From contig SJRY01000040.1 in NCBI GenBank assembly GCA_011319805.1, forward strand, positions 496,001 through 560,000: a DNA stretch of 64,000 nt, in the 5' to 3' direction. Below the pieces are notes generated by a model. That model saw only the letters and a list, made by a program, of their open reading frames with translations, made no database searches and had not been told where the DNA came from. Shown piece after piece: positions 44,879 to 54,849 of this stretch. The position numbers were made by a program, and so were the translations under genes. Each line of letters opens with the position of its first letter. Position 1 is the first letter of the stretch. This DNA comes from Macrocybe gigantea. Lineage: Eukaryota > Basidiomycota > Agaricomycetes > Agaricales > Callistosporiaceae.

Positions 44879-46571
44879 ATGTCCTCCGTACACCTCCTAG
44901 TCCTCATACACGGCATGTGGGGTAACCCAACCCACCTTGCTGAACTCGCTCGCATCATCGGCGAGACGTATCCTGAAGAGTCGTCAGATGGTATCCAGTT
45001 GCAGACGCTGGTGGCGGAGACAAACCAAGAGGATTCAACGTATGATGGAATTGACTGGGGAGGTGAACGGGTTGCGCAAGAGGTGCGTAATCGTAGTTCC
45101 CTCCTCCGTTCAACTGTCTGATGCCTCTCGGCTGGAAAGATACTGGATAAAGTCCAGGAGCTAGAGGATTCTGGCCAAAAAGTCGTTAAATTCTCTGTGA
45201 CCGGCTACAGCCTCGGCGGCCTGGTCGCCCGCTATGTCATAGGGTGGGTGGGACTGCAAAAGTTCCTGTGGTATCGTCTCATCAGACGCCCGCGCTACAG
45301 CATCCTTCACCAGCGACAATTTTTCAAAAACATCACCCCCGTCAACTTCAACACGTTAGCCACGCCACATATCGGCCTGCCTAAATATCGTTCTATGATG
45401 TCATCGGTTTTCAATGCCTTGGGTCCAAGATTGCTGTCCAGGACGGGCGAACAGTTTTACTGCGTAGACAAGTGGTCTGCGAAAGGCAGACCGCTTTTGG
45501 AAGTTATGGCTGACCCTGGTAAGCATCGTGTATTGGTCGACAAACGTGATCATTTAAACCTGCTCTGGCAGAACGCATTTTCTATCAGGCCCTCGCCCAG
45601 TTTCAGCACATCAGGATATATGCCAATAGGTGCGCGCCATTGCTATATGTTTCCCAGCCTCCTATCGATGTCCTTTCCATGCAGCATCAATGACGTTACT
45701 GTCCCATATGTCACTGCTGCCATAGAGATCGACGATCCTTTTGTTGGATATACTTCAAACGGGCTAGAAGTGTGCGTATATTGGGATTCCGTTCCGATAA
45801 TTCTTCTTCTCATTTCTTCTTTCTACATCAGAGAATACCATGAAGAATTTGCTCCTGTGGTGAAGAGTTACAAATTTTCACCTACATTGCCTACGCCTCC
45901 AAAGTCTGACTGGTATCAACAAATCAAAAACAAACGACTACCTTTGCCTCCCCGGCTTCAGTTCCCCTTTCCGTACAACATCGTGCGTCCCTCAGCTACT
46001 CGCAATTTTGATTTGTACTAACGGTCTCGTTCAGGTCATATATGCTTTTTCACCTGTTTTACTCCCGACGTTGATAACTATGGCGATCACCAAACTTTAT
46101 TTAGACTCCAGAAGCTCTAGAGCTCGCATACGACTGCTAGAGCGGGATTTCTCGAGCGGGAAGAGCCTTGCCCAAATCATGGACGAACTAGAAGAGGAAT
46201 TGGCGCAAAAACAGGTGGAAGAAAGTTCAGAGTCTGAGCCAGCCCAGCCGGAACAGCTTGATCCACAGTCCTACCAGGCAAACGACTCGGACTCGGCAGA
46301 GATGTCGGACCCGACAAAGCCGTTCGATGAGGTGAAGCAATCCGACGAAGCTAAGCGGTGCGAACCGAAGCGAGAACAACCAGTATTATCAGAAGTGCAG
46401 AAGGCGATTGCGAAGAACTTGAACAAGCTGCCTATCAAGAAGGAATTAGCCTTCATAGATAAGGTTGTCAACGCCCACGCGATTATTGTGTGTCGAGACA
46501 TTAAGCGCTTCGAGATGCATAAAAGAGGGGAGGGAGTGATCCGTCATTGGGCGACATCGTTCATACTCTAG
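44879..46571 (+). CDS. DUF676-family serine lipase/esterase (ROG1-like)
   Basis: The alpha/beta-hydrolase fold enzyme starts with ATG 44879: LLVLIHGMWGNPTHL (about 44895-44940) contains the oxyanion His-Gly. After an intron near 45083-45140 comes VTGYSLGGLVARYVIG (about 45196-45245), the G-x-S-x-G nucleophile elbow. FNTLATPHIGLP, KWSAKGRPLLEVMADP, ALAQFQHIRIYA and SINDVTVPYVTAAI with a likely catalytic Asp follow (to about 45725), and EYHEEF near 45833. A Pro-rich link leads to a C-terminal hydrophobic helix (IYAFSPVLLPTLITMAI, about 46038-46090) and an acidic Gln/Glu/Ser tail ending at 46571. Yeast relatives act on lipid droplets or phospholipids. The C-terminal span suggests a membrane-bound form. 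Confidence 0.82.
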
Positions 46572-47611
46572 TGGATTCATACATATACCCATCGTCTCTT
46601 TTATTGTAGAGCATTTAATGGATTACAGAGGCGGGAAATGAGCATACATATATCGCTATATTACCTTACCTTGTGAACGGACACCGAGCATATGCAATTG
46701 TGTTGTTGGATCTGGCAGATCACGTGTCGAACAACCTCCTCAAGTTCTGACAGCGACAAAGACGAGTTTCTTTTGTCATGGCGGTACAAAGAACGGCGAT
46801 ACTCCCCAGCGAAGCGTTGCAGGGTTGCTGTCTCGATCCCTTTCTTGCTGAAAGGACAACGCTGTCTCCAGGGTTCGACGCTTGCCACTCGTTTAAAAGT
46901 CATGATGACACGCGGTTTCCTCGACATTGCATGTAACTGCCCGGACAACGTTCACTTCCAATCTTCTGCATCCGAGAAGGATAGATCCCATAATAGATAA
47001 ATTTCTCTTTACAAGCTCATTACATGGCACGAACGAGCGGTGTTGGCAAGATCAGGCCCGTCCAGGAGGCGCTCGAGCACAGAGTCAGAGTGGTGTCAAA
47101 GTCAAAAAGGCCACGACATCTCGATCGTATGTGCAGGCTCGTCTTGTGTGTGATACTGTGCAATACTGTGTACATCTTACTGTATATATGAACAGGTGTC
47201 TTCACGGCCATATATCACCTATGGAAGTTGCACGGTGAAAACACCATCAACAGGACAGAAATAATTAAGACTGGTAAATTAGCAACCGTAACTGCGTGTG
47301 AATTTGCTTCAGCAATCTGAACGATGCCTTGCATTTTGTAGTGCGGTGGATGCACGAGGAGAGCAATGACCCAAACAGACTTGGCCCTCGTGTCGATACT
47401 CAGCTTGCCAAGTCGATCGTGTCTATCGTGCGTTTGTGCTTTATTTCATCACCCAGGCAATGCTGAAGCTTCTTTCCACGTCACTGAACAGGCGGATGCG
47501 GGTTACATCATCCTCAGCGATGATAGGTCCATGTTCAAGGCTAGCGAATCCTCGACCGAATTGTGAATTCGCTTTTCTTTGCGAGTCACGTATACTGAAT
47601 CCTCTTCAAGG
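46572..47611. other. 1-kb region, one possible small minus-strand ORF
   Basis: On the minus strand 46948-46661 encodes about 95 residues with a smooth basic composition (SKKGIETATLQRFAGEYRR) and no known domain. Nothing else stands out. Confidence 0.25.
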
Positions 47612-48685
47612 ATGGAAAAAATGGACAAACATATCAACGAGCGCAAATGGGATTCTGACCTAGCTCGTTTGCTGGCGACTTGCGACTACTTTCGTCAGCG
47701 CGTCGGAGGAGGTCGCGTGGCCATCAAAACCGTATGCTCCTTCGTCTTTATTTTAACGAATTATTTGTTACTCCGCATGGAACGACAGTACGAGGAGCAC
47801 TTTGACGAAATGGACGCTGCTGCGCGTCAATGTGAGAATATCAGGGCTGAAATCGGTTTGCAAACCGAGATTGAAGAAGACGTTGACATGGACGAAGATC
47901 GCGATGTCGGGCCGTCTAGCATCACGTATGTCTTCATTCTTTCGTTCGATTCGTTGCAGTTGCTCATAGTTGTCCAGTGCCACTGTTACTCCTCTGCGCA
48001 AGCCCGGTCCAAGTTCAAGCAACGCAGCGGCCTCATATCCCACTCCCGAATCGCTTCCTCGTAGACCCTCACTCTCGCGGCAACCGTCGTCGCATCCCTC
48101 CTCCCCTACCGCGTCGCGATATTCGACTCCGCCAGATGCCTTGACTGTGGATCTCGATAGCTACGGCGATATCGACGACTATGACGATGATAATGATCTT
48201 TCTATGCTTAACACCCAGACATCTGGGTCTTCCTCCAATGTGAGCACGACTGCATCTTGGTCGCAGCCTAATTTATGACAAACAATGATGTAGGCCGGTA
48301 TGTTTACCTGGCTCAGGCAAGTCATGGTTCGGGTACTGCCTCGGCCGTTCACGCTGTCGGATGAAAACCAAGTGGTGAATTATTTCAAGATGAGCCATGC
48401 AGCGGTAAGATTTAGTTTTGGCTTTGATGTAGCTTTTTAAGAGACATCTTCTGCCAGTCCGGCGCGGCGCTCCTCGCAACCCGGAAGACATGCGAGAAAA
48501 GGCTGGTCGAGAAGGAAAACGAGCTACAGGAAGAAAGGGCTAGACGCCAAGACGCGGAGCATCAAAACAATGTTTACGAAAATTATCTTCGAGCCGGGGT
48601 GAGATTCGATTCTCTTTTCAAGAAGCAGACGTTCATTGTTCATCCCGCCGCACAGGTCGCTCTGATTCCACCGCGTAAGTCATGA
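47612..48685 (+). CDS. Unrecognised coiled-coil protein
   Basis: I do not recognise this gene. From ATG 47612 the product begins MEKMDKHINERKWDSDLARL, a charged helical region; after an intron (GTATGC at about 47731) come EEHFDEMDAAARQCENIRAE and an acidic patch. A second intron (GTATGT at about 47927 to TGTCCAG at about 47977) leads to a Ser/Pro-rich stretch with two acidic Asp clusters (about 48140-48200). That exon has a stop near 48278 unless spliced onward; later exon-like stretches, FTLSDENQVVNYFKMSHAA (about 48337-48395) and ATRKTCEKRLVEKENELQEE (about 48476-48535, coiled coil), look like the same gene. The end at 48685 is uncertain because GTAAGT at 48676 may be a donor. The pattern suggests a structural or scaffold role, no more. 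Confidence 0.4.
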
Positions 48686-50043
48686 ATCTGAGCTTGCGAA
48701 GGCTTGGACATGCTCTGTAGACCTCGGTGTTGTATTTATCCTCTTATCTGCTCGTGAACAGTTTCTGTACCATCCATTCAGCCTCGTGTGTTTTACATTG
48801 TTGTATATTTTATCTAGCGCCAGACCTAAGCTTTGCAAGTGAACCAGCAAAACGTCAGGGACGCCACGTGACCTCAACGTTGTTCAACTCTCCACCGTGA
48901 AGGCGCTCGGTTAACTACACTGTTCACTATCACTTATGAGTAGTTTGGCGAAGGCTTTTGTCGACACTTTCGTGCGCCGTTTCATTCAGCCGGTCCTTTC
49001 GCCGAGGAATCCAATTCTGGTTGCACACGATGTCTATCGATTCTGTCATAAAATCTACACTTTTGCACAACGATCCGAATCAGTTTGATATCTTAATTGA
49101 TGGTATTCACCAATTATCACCAGTAATTTCACTGGGAATGGGCTGCATGGCTTCCCGGATATTTGAACCGTAATTATCGATGGGCCATGGCTCATGGGCA
49201 GAAGAACCGAACATCGAACAGGAACTCTGACCATACATGCATTCATGTTACAATAGGGCGCAAGCAGAGTAAAATGTGAATTCTGCCTGAATAGATCCTC
49301 ATAAAATACCTGTGATAAAAGTGATAGCCTGGAACACAGGGCATTGAACATACCACTTCGCGAAATCCAGGAATTTCGAGATCGTCGCATCACACACTGC
49401 GAAGCATTCCAGCAGACATGTAATTAACGCCATGATGGACGTTTTGCAAGACCTCTCGTCGATATCGAGCAGCCGATTCTTCTTTCGCCGTAATGGTCTA
49501 GCGTTTAGCTTGTAGAGCATAGCGGCTAACCCACATTAGGATTTCACTTCCAAGCCAGCATAACGGCTTATGAATGAAACTCTTGGACACTTGCACGCTG
49601 AATTATCAGACGACGATCTCGGAAATACGTGGAAGGTCATGGCAGGTAAGTATTAAGCATGTATTATCCTAAATGCACACGTTGACGAATTACAGATGAT
49701 CAACAAGATAATATAGACAACCGCACATGTGTCGAAACTGTGTAGAAAGGTTGGTCCTCATGTTGCCTCGATTGTCAGTGACTATCTTTTTTATTTACAT
49801 GTTGCAATTCCGAAAAAGGAAATTACAAAACGGACCGTCTAGAATGAAATACAGGATCTACGGCAGTGAAGCGGCTGACAGGACTGAAGCCCAGCGCTTT
49901 TGTGACCCTCAAGTGGCTGACTTATCGCAGAGACATAAATATTCCTCAAACAACCCGGATTTGCAACTGTCATCTACTCCTCGAGGCAAGCTCTTCAGTG
50001 GATCAATCCTCAATATTTCAATATCCAAGTCGATTCAGTCACC
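48686..50043. other. 1.3-kb region without a recognised gene
   Basis: Minus-strand frames at 49393-49055 and 49520-49299 are open, with hydrophobic patches, but no motif is known to me. CATAAATATTC near 49936 could be the TATA element of the secreted-protein gene that starts at 50044. Confidence 0.35.
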
Positions 50044-50526
50044 ATGAAGTTCGCCACAATCGCCGTTCTCTTATCCGCTGCTATATCTTCCATGGCTTAT
50101 AGCGTCATTACGCCCACAAACACCACTGTATGGATAGCTCACAGTCCTCAGAAGTATGTCCTTTCACCTACATGGATTGCCCATTGCTGATAGGCTCGGC
50201 TCGTTTCGTTACGTTTGGCTCTGCAGAGTGACCTGGGATCGCGTCGACTCGGACCCCGCTAGATTCACTATTTCACTCCACAATGAGGCACGATAACCTG
50301 TTTTTCAAACATTTTCCAAAGGCTCACACTCATATCAGAATCGGGTCATTCTTGCGAAAGATCAAATCCTTGCTGAGAACGTGGACGGCAACCTCAAGGC
50401 GATCGAGGTCTCCCCGCCTCCGGGGGTTTCCCTACTGGCAGCGGGTTCCGAATCAAACTAGTTGCGAAGCCGGAGGACACCAATACGATCTTCAGCCAAT
50501 CGCCGGAATTCACGATAAAACCTTGA
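50044..50526 (+). CDS. Small secreted KRE9/KNH1-like protein, copy A
   Basis: ATG 50044 opens a signal peptide (MKFATIAVLLSAAISSMAYS), then a domain of the Kre9/Knh1 N-terminal type (Ser-Thr-rich GPI-anchored family): ITPTNTTVWIAHSPQK, intron, VTWDRVDSDPARFTISLHN, intron, VILAKDQILAENVDGNLKAI, then SGFRIKLVAKPEDTNTIFSQ and SPEFTIKP with stop TGA 50524-50526. One G seems lost in the run 50422-50426. Kre9 proteins act in cell-wall beta-1,6-glucan assembly, but these short mushroom proteins carry only the N-terminal domain and no GPI tail, so a soluble wall or matrix role is inference. It is a paralogue of 58618-59104, with the same exon plan. Confidence 0.72.
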
Positions 50527-51703
50527 GCTTTAGCCAGAATTAGCACGATTTTTTGGTCCACGCGTTTATTGTATCACCTTCTGACGTCTTTTCTGATTCG
50601 GTCTTCGAATGAAAACAATATATGGCAGTCGAAAAAATGGAAAAGCTCTCCAAAGGGTGTTTTGACCGCAATCATAATTAAACTGGGCATCGGACAATTT
50701 GACCACATTGTCGATGCTGACTGCCGTAATCTCGCCTGTCATCACGCCTAACTTTTCCTTAGCTCCCAAGCTTCGTGTTCCAACCAACTCTGGGTTCTGA
50801 AGAATACATCATGCTAGTTCTGACGGACGAATTTGAATTCTGTGAACTTTTGAGAAGATTTTGGTACAGAGGGTTGCATGGGAGCAGCGGAGGTTTGTGG
50901 TTCACATATCCTAATACTAATTTTACGTCTATCATCGCAAATGACTCGTTCACCAAGCAACTCGTCGGCGGTGACATGTCCGTCAGTCTATCGCACTCGA
51001 AAGTCGACGCCGCAGGCTGTTAGAGGCGGTCCAAACCTGAAATGATATAATTGGGGTGGGCCAAAAAAGTCCGCATTGTCAACGTGGGTCTCATTTTAAG
51101 CCTTTGAAATACTGATAATAGAAGTTTGCATCAACAAGCTGGTATGAGCTCCTTTCTATCGTCTCTCCCGATAATGATGCTCATACCTTTTTCAGTACCA
51201 TTCTATCAATCCCAACGTTGGGCAAGTTCACCGCAGAAATTTCGGCTCCCTGTCGCAAGTTCAGAGTTCGGCAACTCCGTCTATTGAGAGTCGCTCCGGA
51301 CTATCAGCGATAAGGACTATAAGAGGCGCTAATCAAGGTCACAGAAGAGACCTATCTCAAGATATCCCGTGACGAAAGAATTGTAAACTGGTTCTGGTGC
51401 AACAGCCTGATTGCCAGCACTTCAAGTATACTTTCAGTACTTCCGACTGACACGCTTTACGAAGCCTAGAGCAAACATGTGACTCGGACCAAGCAGAGAG
51501 GTTCTTCTCGAACTATCACCTTTATCGAACCATCATTACCATCATCGATACATCATCAGAAAAGGCGCTGACTGTGGCACTTCGACGGCATGATTGATAG
51601 TTCATCTTCGAAATGTCCGGTCTTCAAGTCGTGACTATAAAAGTAGCGCTTCTTGCCTACGTCCAGGCTCTAGAAGGTTGACTTCTGCACTACTCCCCCT
51701 GCT
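50527..51703. other. 1.2-kb region without a recognised gene
   Basis: An open frame at 50775-51023 (+) has no motif I know. The rest has no convincing coding signal. Confidence 0.35.
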
Positions 51704-52705
51704 ATGAGCGTTACTGGACCGACCATGAATCTCAACGTAGTGAATCTGAAGAGCCCTTCAGGTTTTCCATTTCTCTCTCGGACGCTGAATGTCACACTCA
51801 TGATGCGACAGAGGATGAGATCAAGCGAATGGTCTATGTGTTACACGAAGCATTCAAAAACGGTGAATTTAACGCACGTTTTGCAGAACTTTGCCCATAA
51901 CTTGCATTTTCTGTTCAGATACTGTCTTCACGAATTTCCTCATTGGCGGGGACCTTAAGCTACTGCCGCAGATGCTGGATGCGACAGTCCGTGCGTGCGT
52001 GGTAGGCGGGGAACCATACGTCGTGAGGACTGGACCGAAACCGGAAGATATTATTTGCGTCGCGATCTGGTTTGGTCCCGGCCAAGGTTTTTTGGAAACG
52101 TCAGTGGCGGCAATTTCAGCGAGGTCTCATGGCTTTATTTTGAATGCCTCTAAAGTGACGAACAGCTGAAGGCCGGTTGGAACGAGTTCAGCGCCGTGAT
52201 GCCAAAGGCGCTGCAGGACTGGTGGCATAGCTTCGTACGGTTTGGACTCCCTTCGCTCGCCAGTCTCGCTCAAGGATGAAAATGCTAGGACGTAGACTTG
52301 GCAAAGTACACCGACAGCATCCTTCCCGGTCCTCACTACAGGATGAAAAATTGGCACCTTCATCTGTTTGGCGTCGTCCCCGAACACCAGAAGAAAGGTG
52401 TTGGCAGGACTCTTATGAAGACTATCGAAGCAAGAGTAAGCTATTCGCTCTCTAAAGAGTTTCCGATACTGACGATAATCTGTAGGCAAAAGCCGATGGT
52501 GCATCGATCATCCTCGAAACGGGTACTCGATTCCAAGTACGGTATTCGTTTGCTCTCGAAATGAGAATATGGTAAATGCTGAAGCCGGAAACAGGTCGAA
52601 ATATACGAGCACCTCGGCTTCAAACTCACGGGTGGAATGCCAATTGAGAATCACATACAGAAGACCACACTATTCATCATCACCAAGGACTTCAGCGACG
52701 AGTAA
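51704..52705 (+). CDS. GNAT-family N-acetyltransferase, copy B
   Basis: Start ATG 51704 (an in-frame alternative is 51725). Segments in order: ATEDEIKRMVYVLHEAFK (about 51807-51860), FLIGGDLKLLPQMLDATVRA (about 51933-51995), VVGGEPYVVRTGPKPEDI, VAIWFGPGQGFLE (about 52060-52100), EQLKAGWNEF, ALQDWWHSFV (about 52211-52240), then the acetyl-CoA motif WHLHLFGVVPEHQKKGVGRT (about 52354-52412), DGASIILETGTRFQV, and VEIYEHLGFKLTGGMP (about 52600-52645), stop 52703-52705. Intron ends (GTAAGC near 52436, GTACGG near 52540) join the last exons. It is related to copy A along its whole length, in inverted orientation about 7 kb away. The conserved Q/R-x-x-G-x-G is intact. Substrate unknown. Confidence 0.75.
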
Positions 52706-53028
52706 TGCTAGTCCTACAGTTGACAATACCTTTGTTTTACCGCTTCGTCAAAGCTTTATTTGTTGACCTTCTTCGGTCCAATGAACACCATACCAATCGC
52801 ATTTCTCATCAGTACATGCATTGGTCAACTAGCGGTAGCAACATCAGACACTAGTAGTTCAACCCCTCCTGGAAGACCTGGAAGGAGATCTGCTGCGGCC
52901 CCTCCCACTCTCGGGAGACGGGGATGGCGAGCGCTCGATGCATTGGCCACCAGAACAACTTAGAATCACAAGTTTCAGTGACCTTAACAGACAACTGAAT
53001 TCATAGAGATTGAACGTACTAGGTGTTG

Positions 53029-53376
53029 CCTCGGCACGGGTTGCCCATGATCCAGGTGTTGTGCGCATTGCATCGAGCTGGGACTTGGCCGATACACTTC
53101 CTCTCGCCAACATTGCAGCCTCGTTTGCTGAGGATGGCTACTGTATCTTCCTCACTGCGAAACGAAATAAGACGTCAATTTCTATTACGGTGTCAAACAT
53201 GACCCGCATACATGTCACGACGCAACAAGAGGTCACTAAGTTCATCTGATTTCGGTCAGATGCGACGAAGACAATGAGAGCGACATGTTTGACCCACCAG
53301 AAAAGTCAACAGGCGAAGCTGCGACAGAGGAAATGAGGACAGCGGCAAAAGCAACGGCGAGGGCCTTGAATTGCAT
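53029..53376 (-). CDS. Small secreted cysteine-rich protein
   Basis: From the minus-strand ATG at 53376 a clear signal peptide is read (MQFKALAVAFAAVLISSVAA). After an intron (about 53318-53164, acceptor TTTCGCAG) follow an acidic propeptide-like stretch, a Lys-Arg, and a compact domain RGCNVGERKCIGQVPARC, NAHNTWIMGNPCRGNT, ending at TAG 53031-53029. The mature part would be about 35 residues with four Cys spaced C-x6-C-x7-C-x11-C, after a possible KR processing site. TATAAAAA lies about 100 bases upstream (about 53477-53484, minus strand). Proteins of this kind are common in mushroom secretomes; the function is unknown. The donor GTCAAA is weak, so the exact exon 1 end is uncertain. Confidence 0.65.
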
Positions 53377-54849
53377 GTTTGTTAATAAGAAAAGGTTGGT
53401 TGGAAGGTTGATTTGTTTGTTGTGAGTTTGTTAAACGACCTGCGTTGGAGAAAAGGGAGCTGCAGCGGCAGCCCTTTTTATACTCCAATGGCGTCCTGTC
53501 TTCCCACCCAATAGTCAACTGGCCATGAGCAAAAGTCGCAGGATTCACGTTCTAGCACCAGTGTTACGTATGTCATCCAGGGCATTGCCTCCTCCGTTGC
53601 ATTCAATGGGGAGGCGGGTAAAGCCGATCAGCCAGGGATAAGAGACCGAGAGACACGTATATGCCTGCGAGAATTGCTGCCGTGAGGTTGCCAGTTGTTC
53701 TGGCGACGCCGATTGTCGAGAGCACCGAGAACCAAGACCTAACGGATTCATTGGCGCAGCAGACAGCAGACCTTTCTTCTTGCCAGAAGCCGCAAAATGG
53801 ACGTTGCACCTATCAAGTCTTCGTGGAGGCTCGTCGAGCACGAGTGTCGCCTTCGACAATAGTTCGGGGAGGCAGTGGTCAAAGCGACCGAACGTTTGGT
53901 AAGTTCCAATTCACCATCGGTGACGTGGAGCCGTTGTGGCGCGATGCACGTTTCAGCGCATTGCTTCTGCTCACTCAGCGTCCGGATTGGATCTGTAGCA
54001 GAGCCTGGAAAGTTGTGCGAAGACGAGAAAATGCAAGGATGAGAAGTTGATAACCAACAAGTGAACAGTTAAAAATGGTTCCTGAGGGACACAATCAGTG
54101 ATGGTCAGGCCATCTCCGCACAGTAAGATGAAACAATGTGACCTTACTGCCAACTTCTGTATAGGACATGGGCCGGAGGGAAAACGCGTACACGCGCAGT
54201 AGGTCGACCCTCCAGCCGAGTGTTAGCCATCGTGCATCAGCGCCCAGCCTGAAAATGTCAGCCAATTTCGGTATCCACGGGGATCTCAGGCTCTAACATG
54301 TCTTGAACACGACATTCATTTTTGCTGGTGCTGCATAAGACGAGAAGAAAAAAAATCTGGAATTACCTATGGTGACATTCTGTGAAGAGATATGCATGGA
54401 GGTCCACCCCACGCAGCCCGATGAGCTTGATGAGTTTATTCAGGTAGCGTGGAAGTGTTAATCCCCAAGAACGTCAGACCTAACCCACGTAGAAAATGCG
54501 AGTGGCGGTGTACTTACTTTGATGGATCGTCGTCGTATCCGACAAACATCCAGCTTATCACGATCAGCGCAATCCACCAAACCCGCGCTGGCTCAGCCTC
54601 AGCATTGATGGTCTACACAGGTTTCATCGAAACGACAAGAAAAATTGTGATACTGATTCTGCTGGCACCCCAGGAGCGACGAGCAGTAGTTCCTTCGCTT
54701 ATGGCATGAGAATCTATGCATTGGTTGCAACATGTTTCTGTGGACAAAGGCAGTGTGCGTCCACCTGTTAATTTATCGTTGTCACTGTATTCTAAGAAAT
54801 ACACAATGTAAGCTGCCAAGATCCGCTGCGACAGTCCGTTCCGCTTCCA
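53377..54849. other. 1.5-kb region without a firm gene
   Basis: A 129-codon plus-strand frame (53661-54050) and an opposing minus frame (53859-53545) overlap; neither shows a known motif. A short plus-strand stretch from about 54371 (PTQPDELDEFIQ before a GT donor) could start a small gene, but I could not follow it. Confidence 0.3.

Noticed and set aside
53545..54050. Opposing open frames of 104 (-) and 129 (+) codons
   Set aside because: They overlap each other, and neither has a known domain or a signal peptide; probably chance in a GC-richer stretch.
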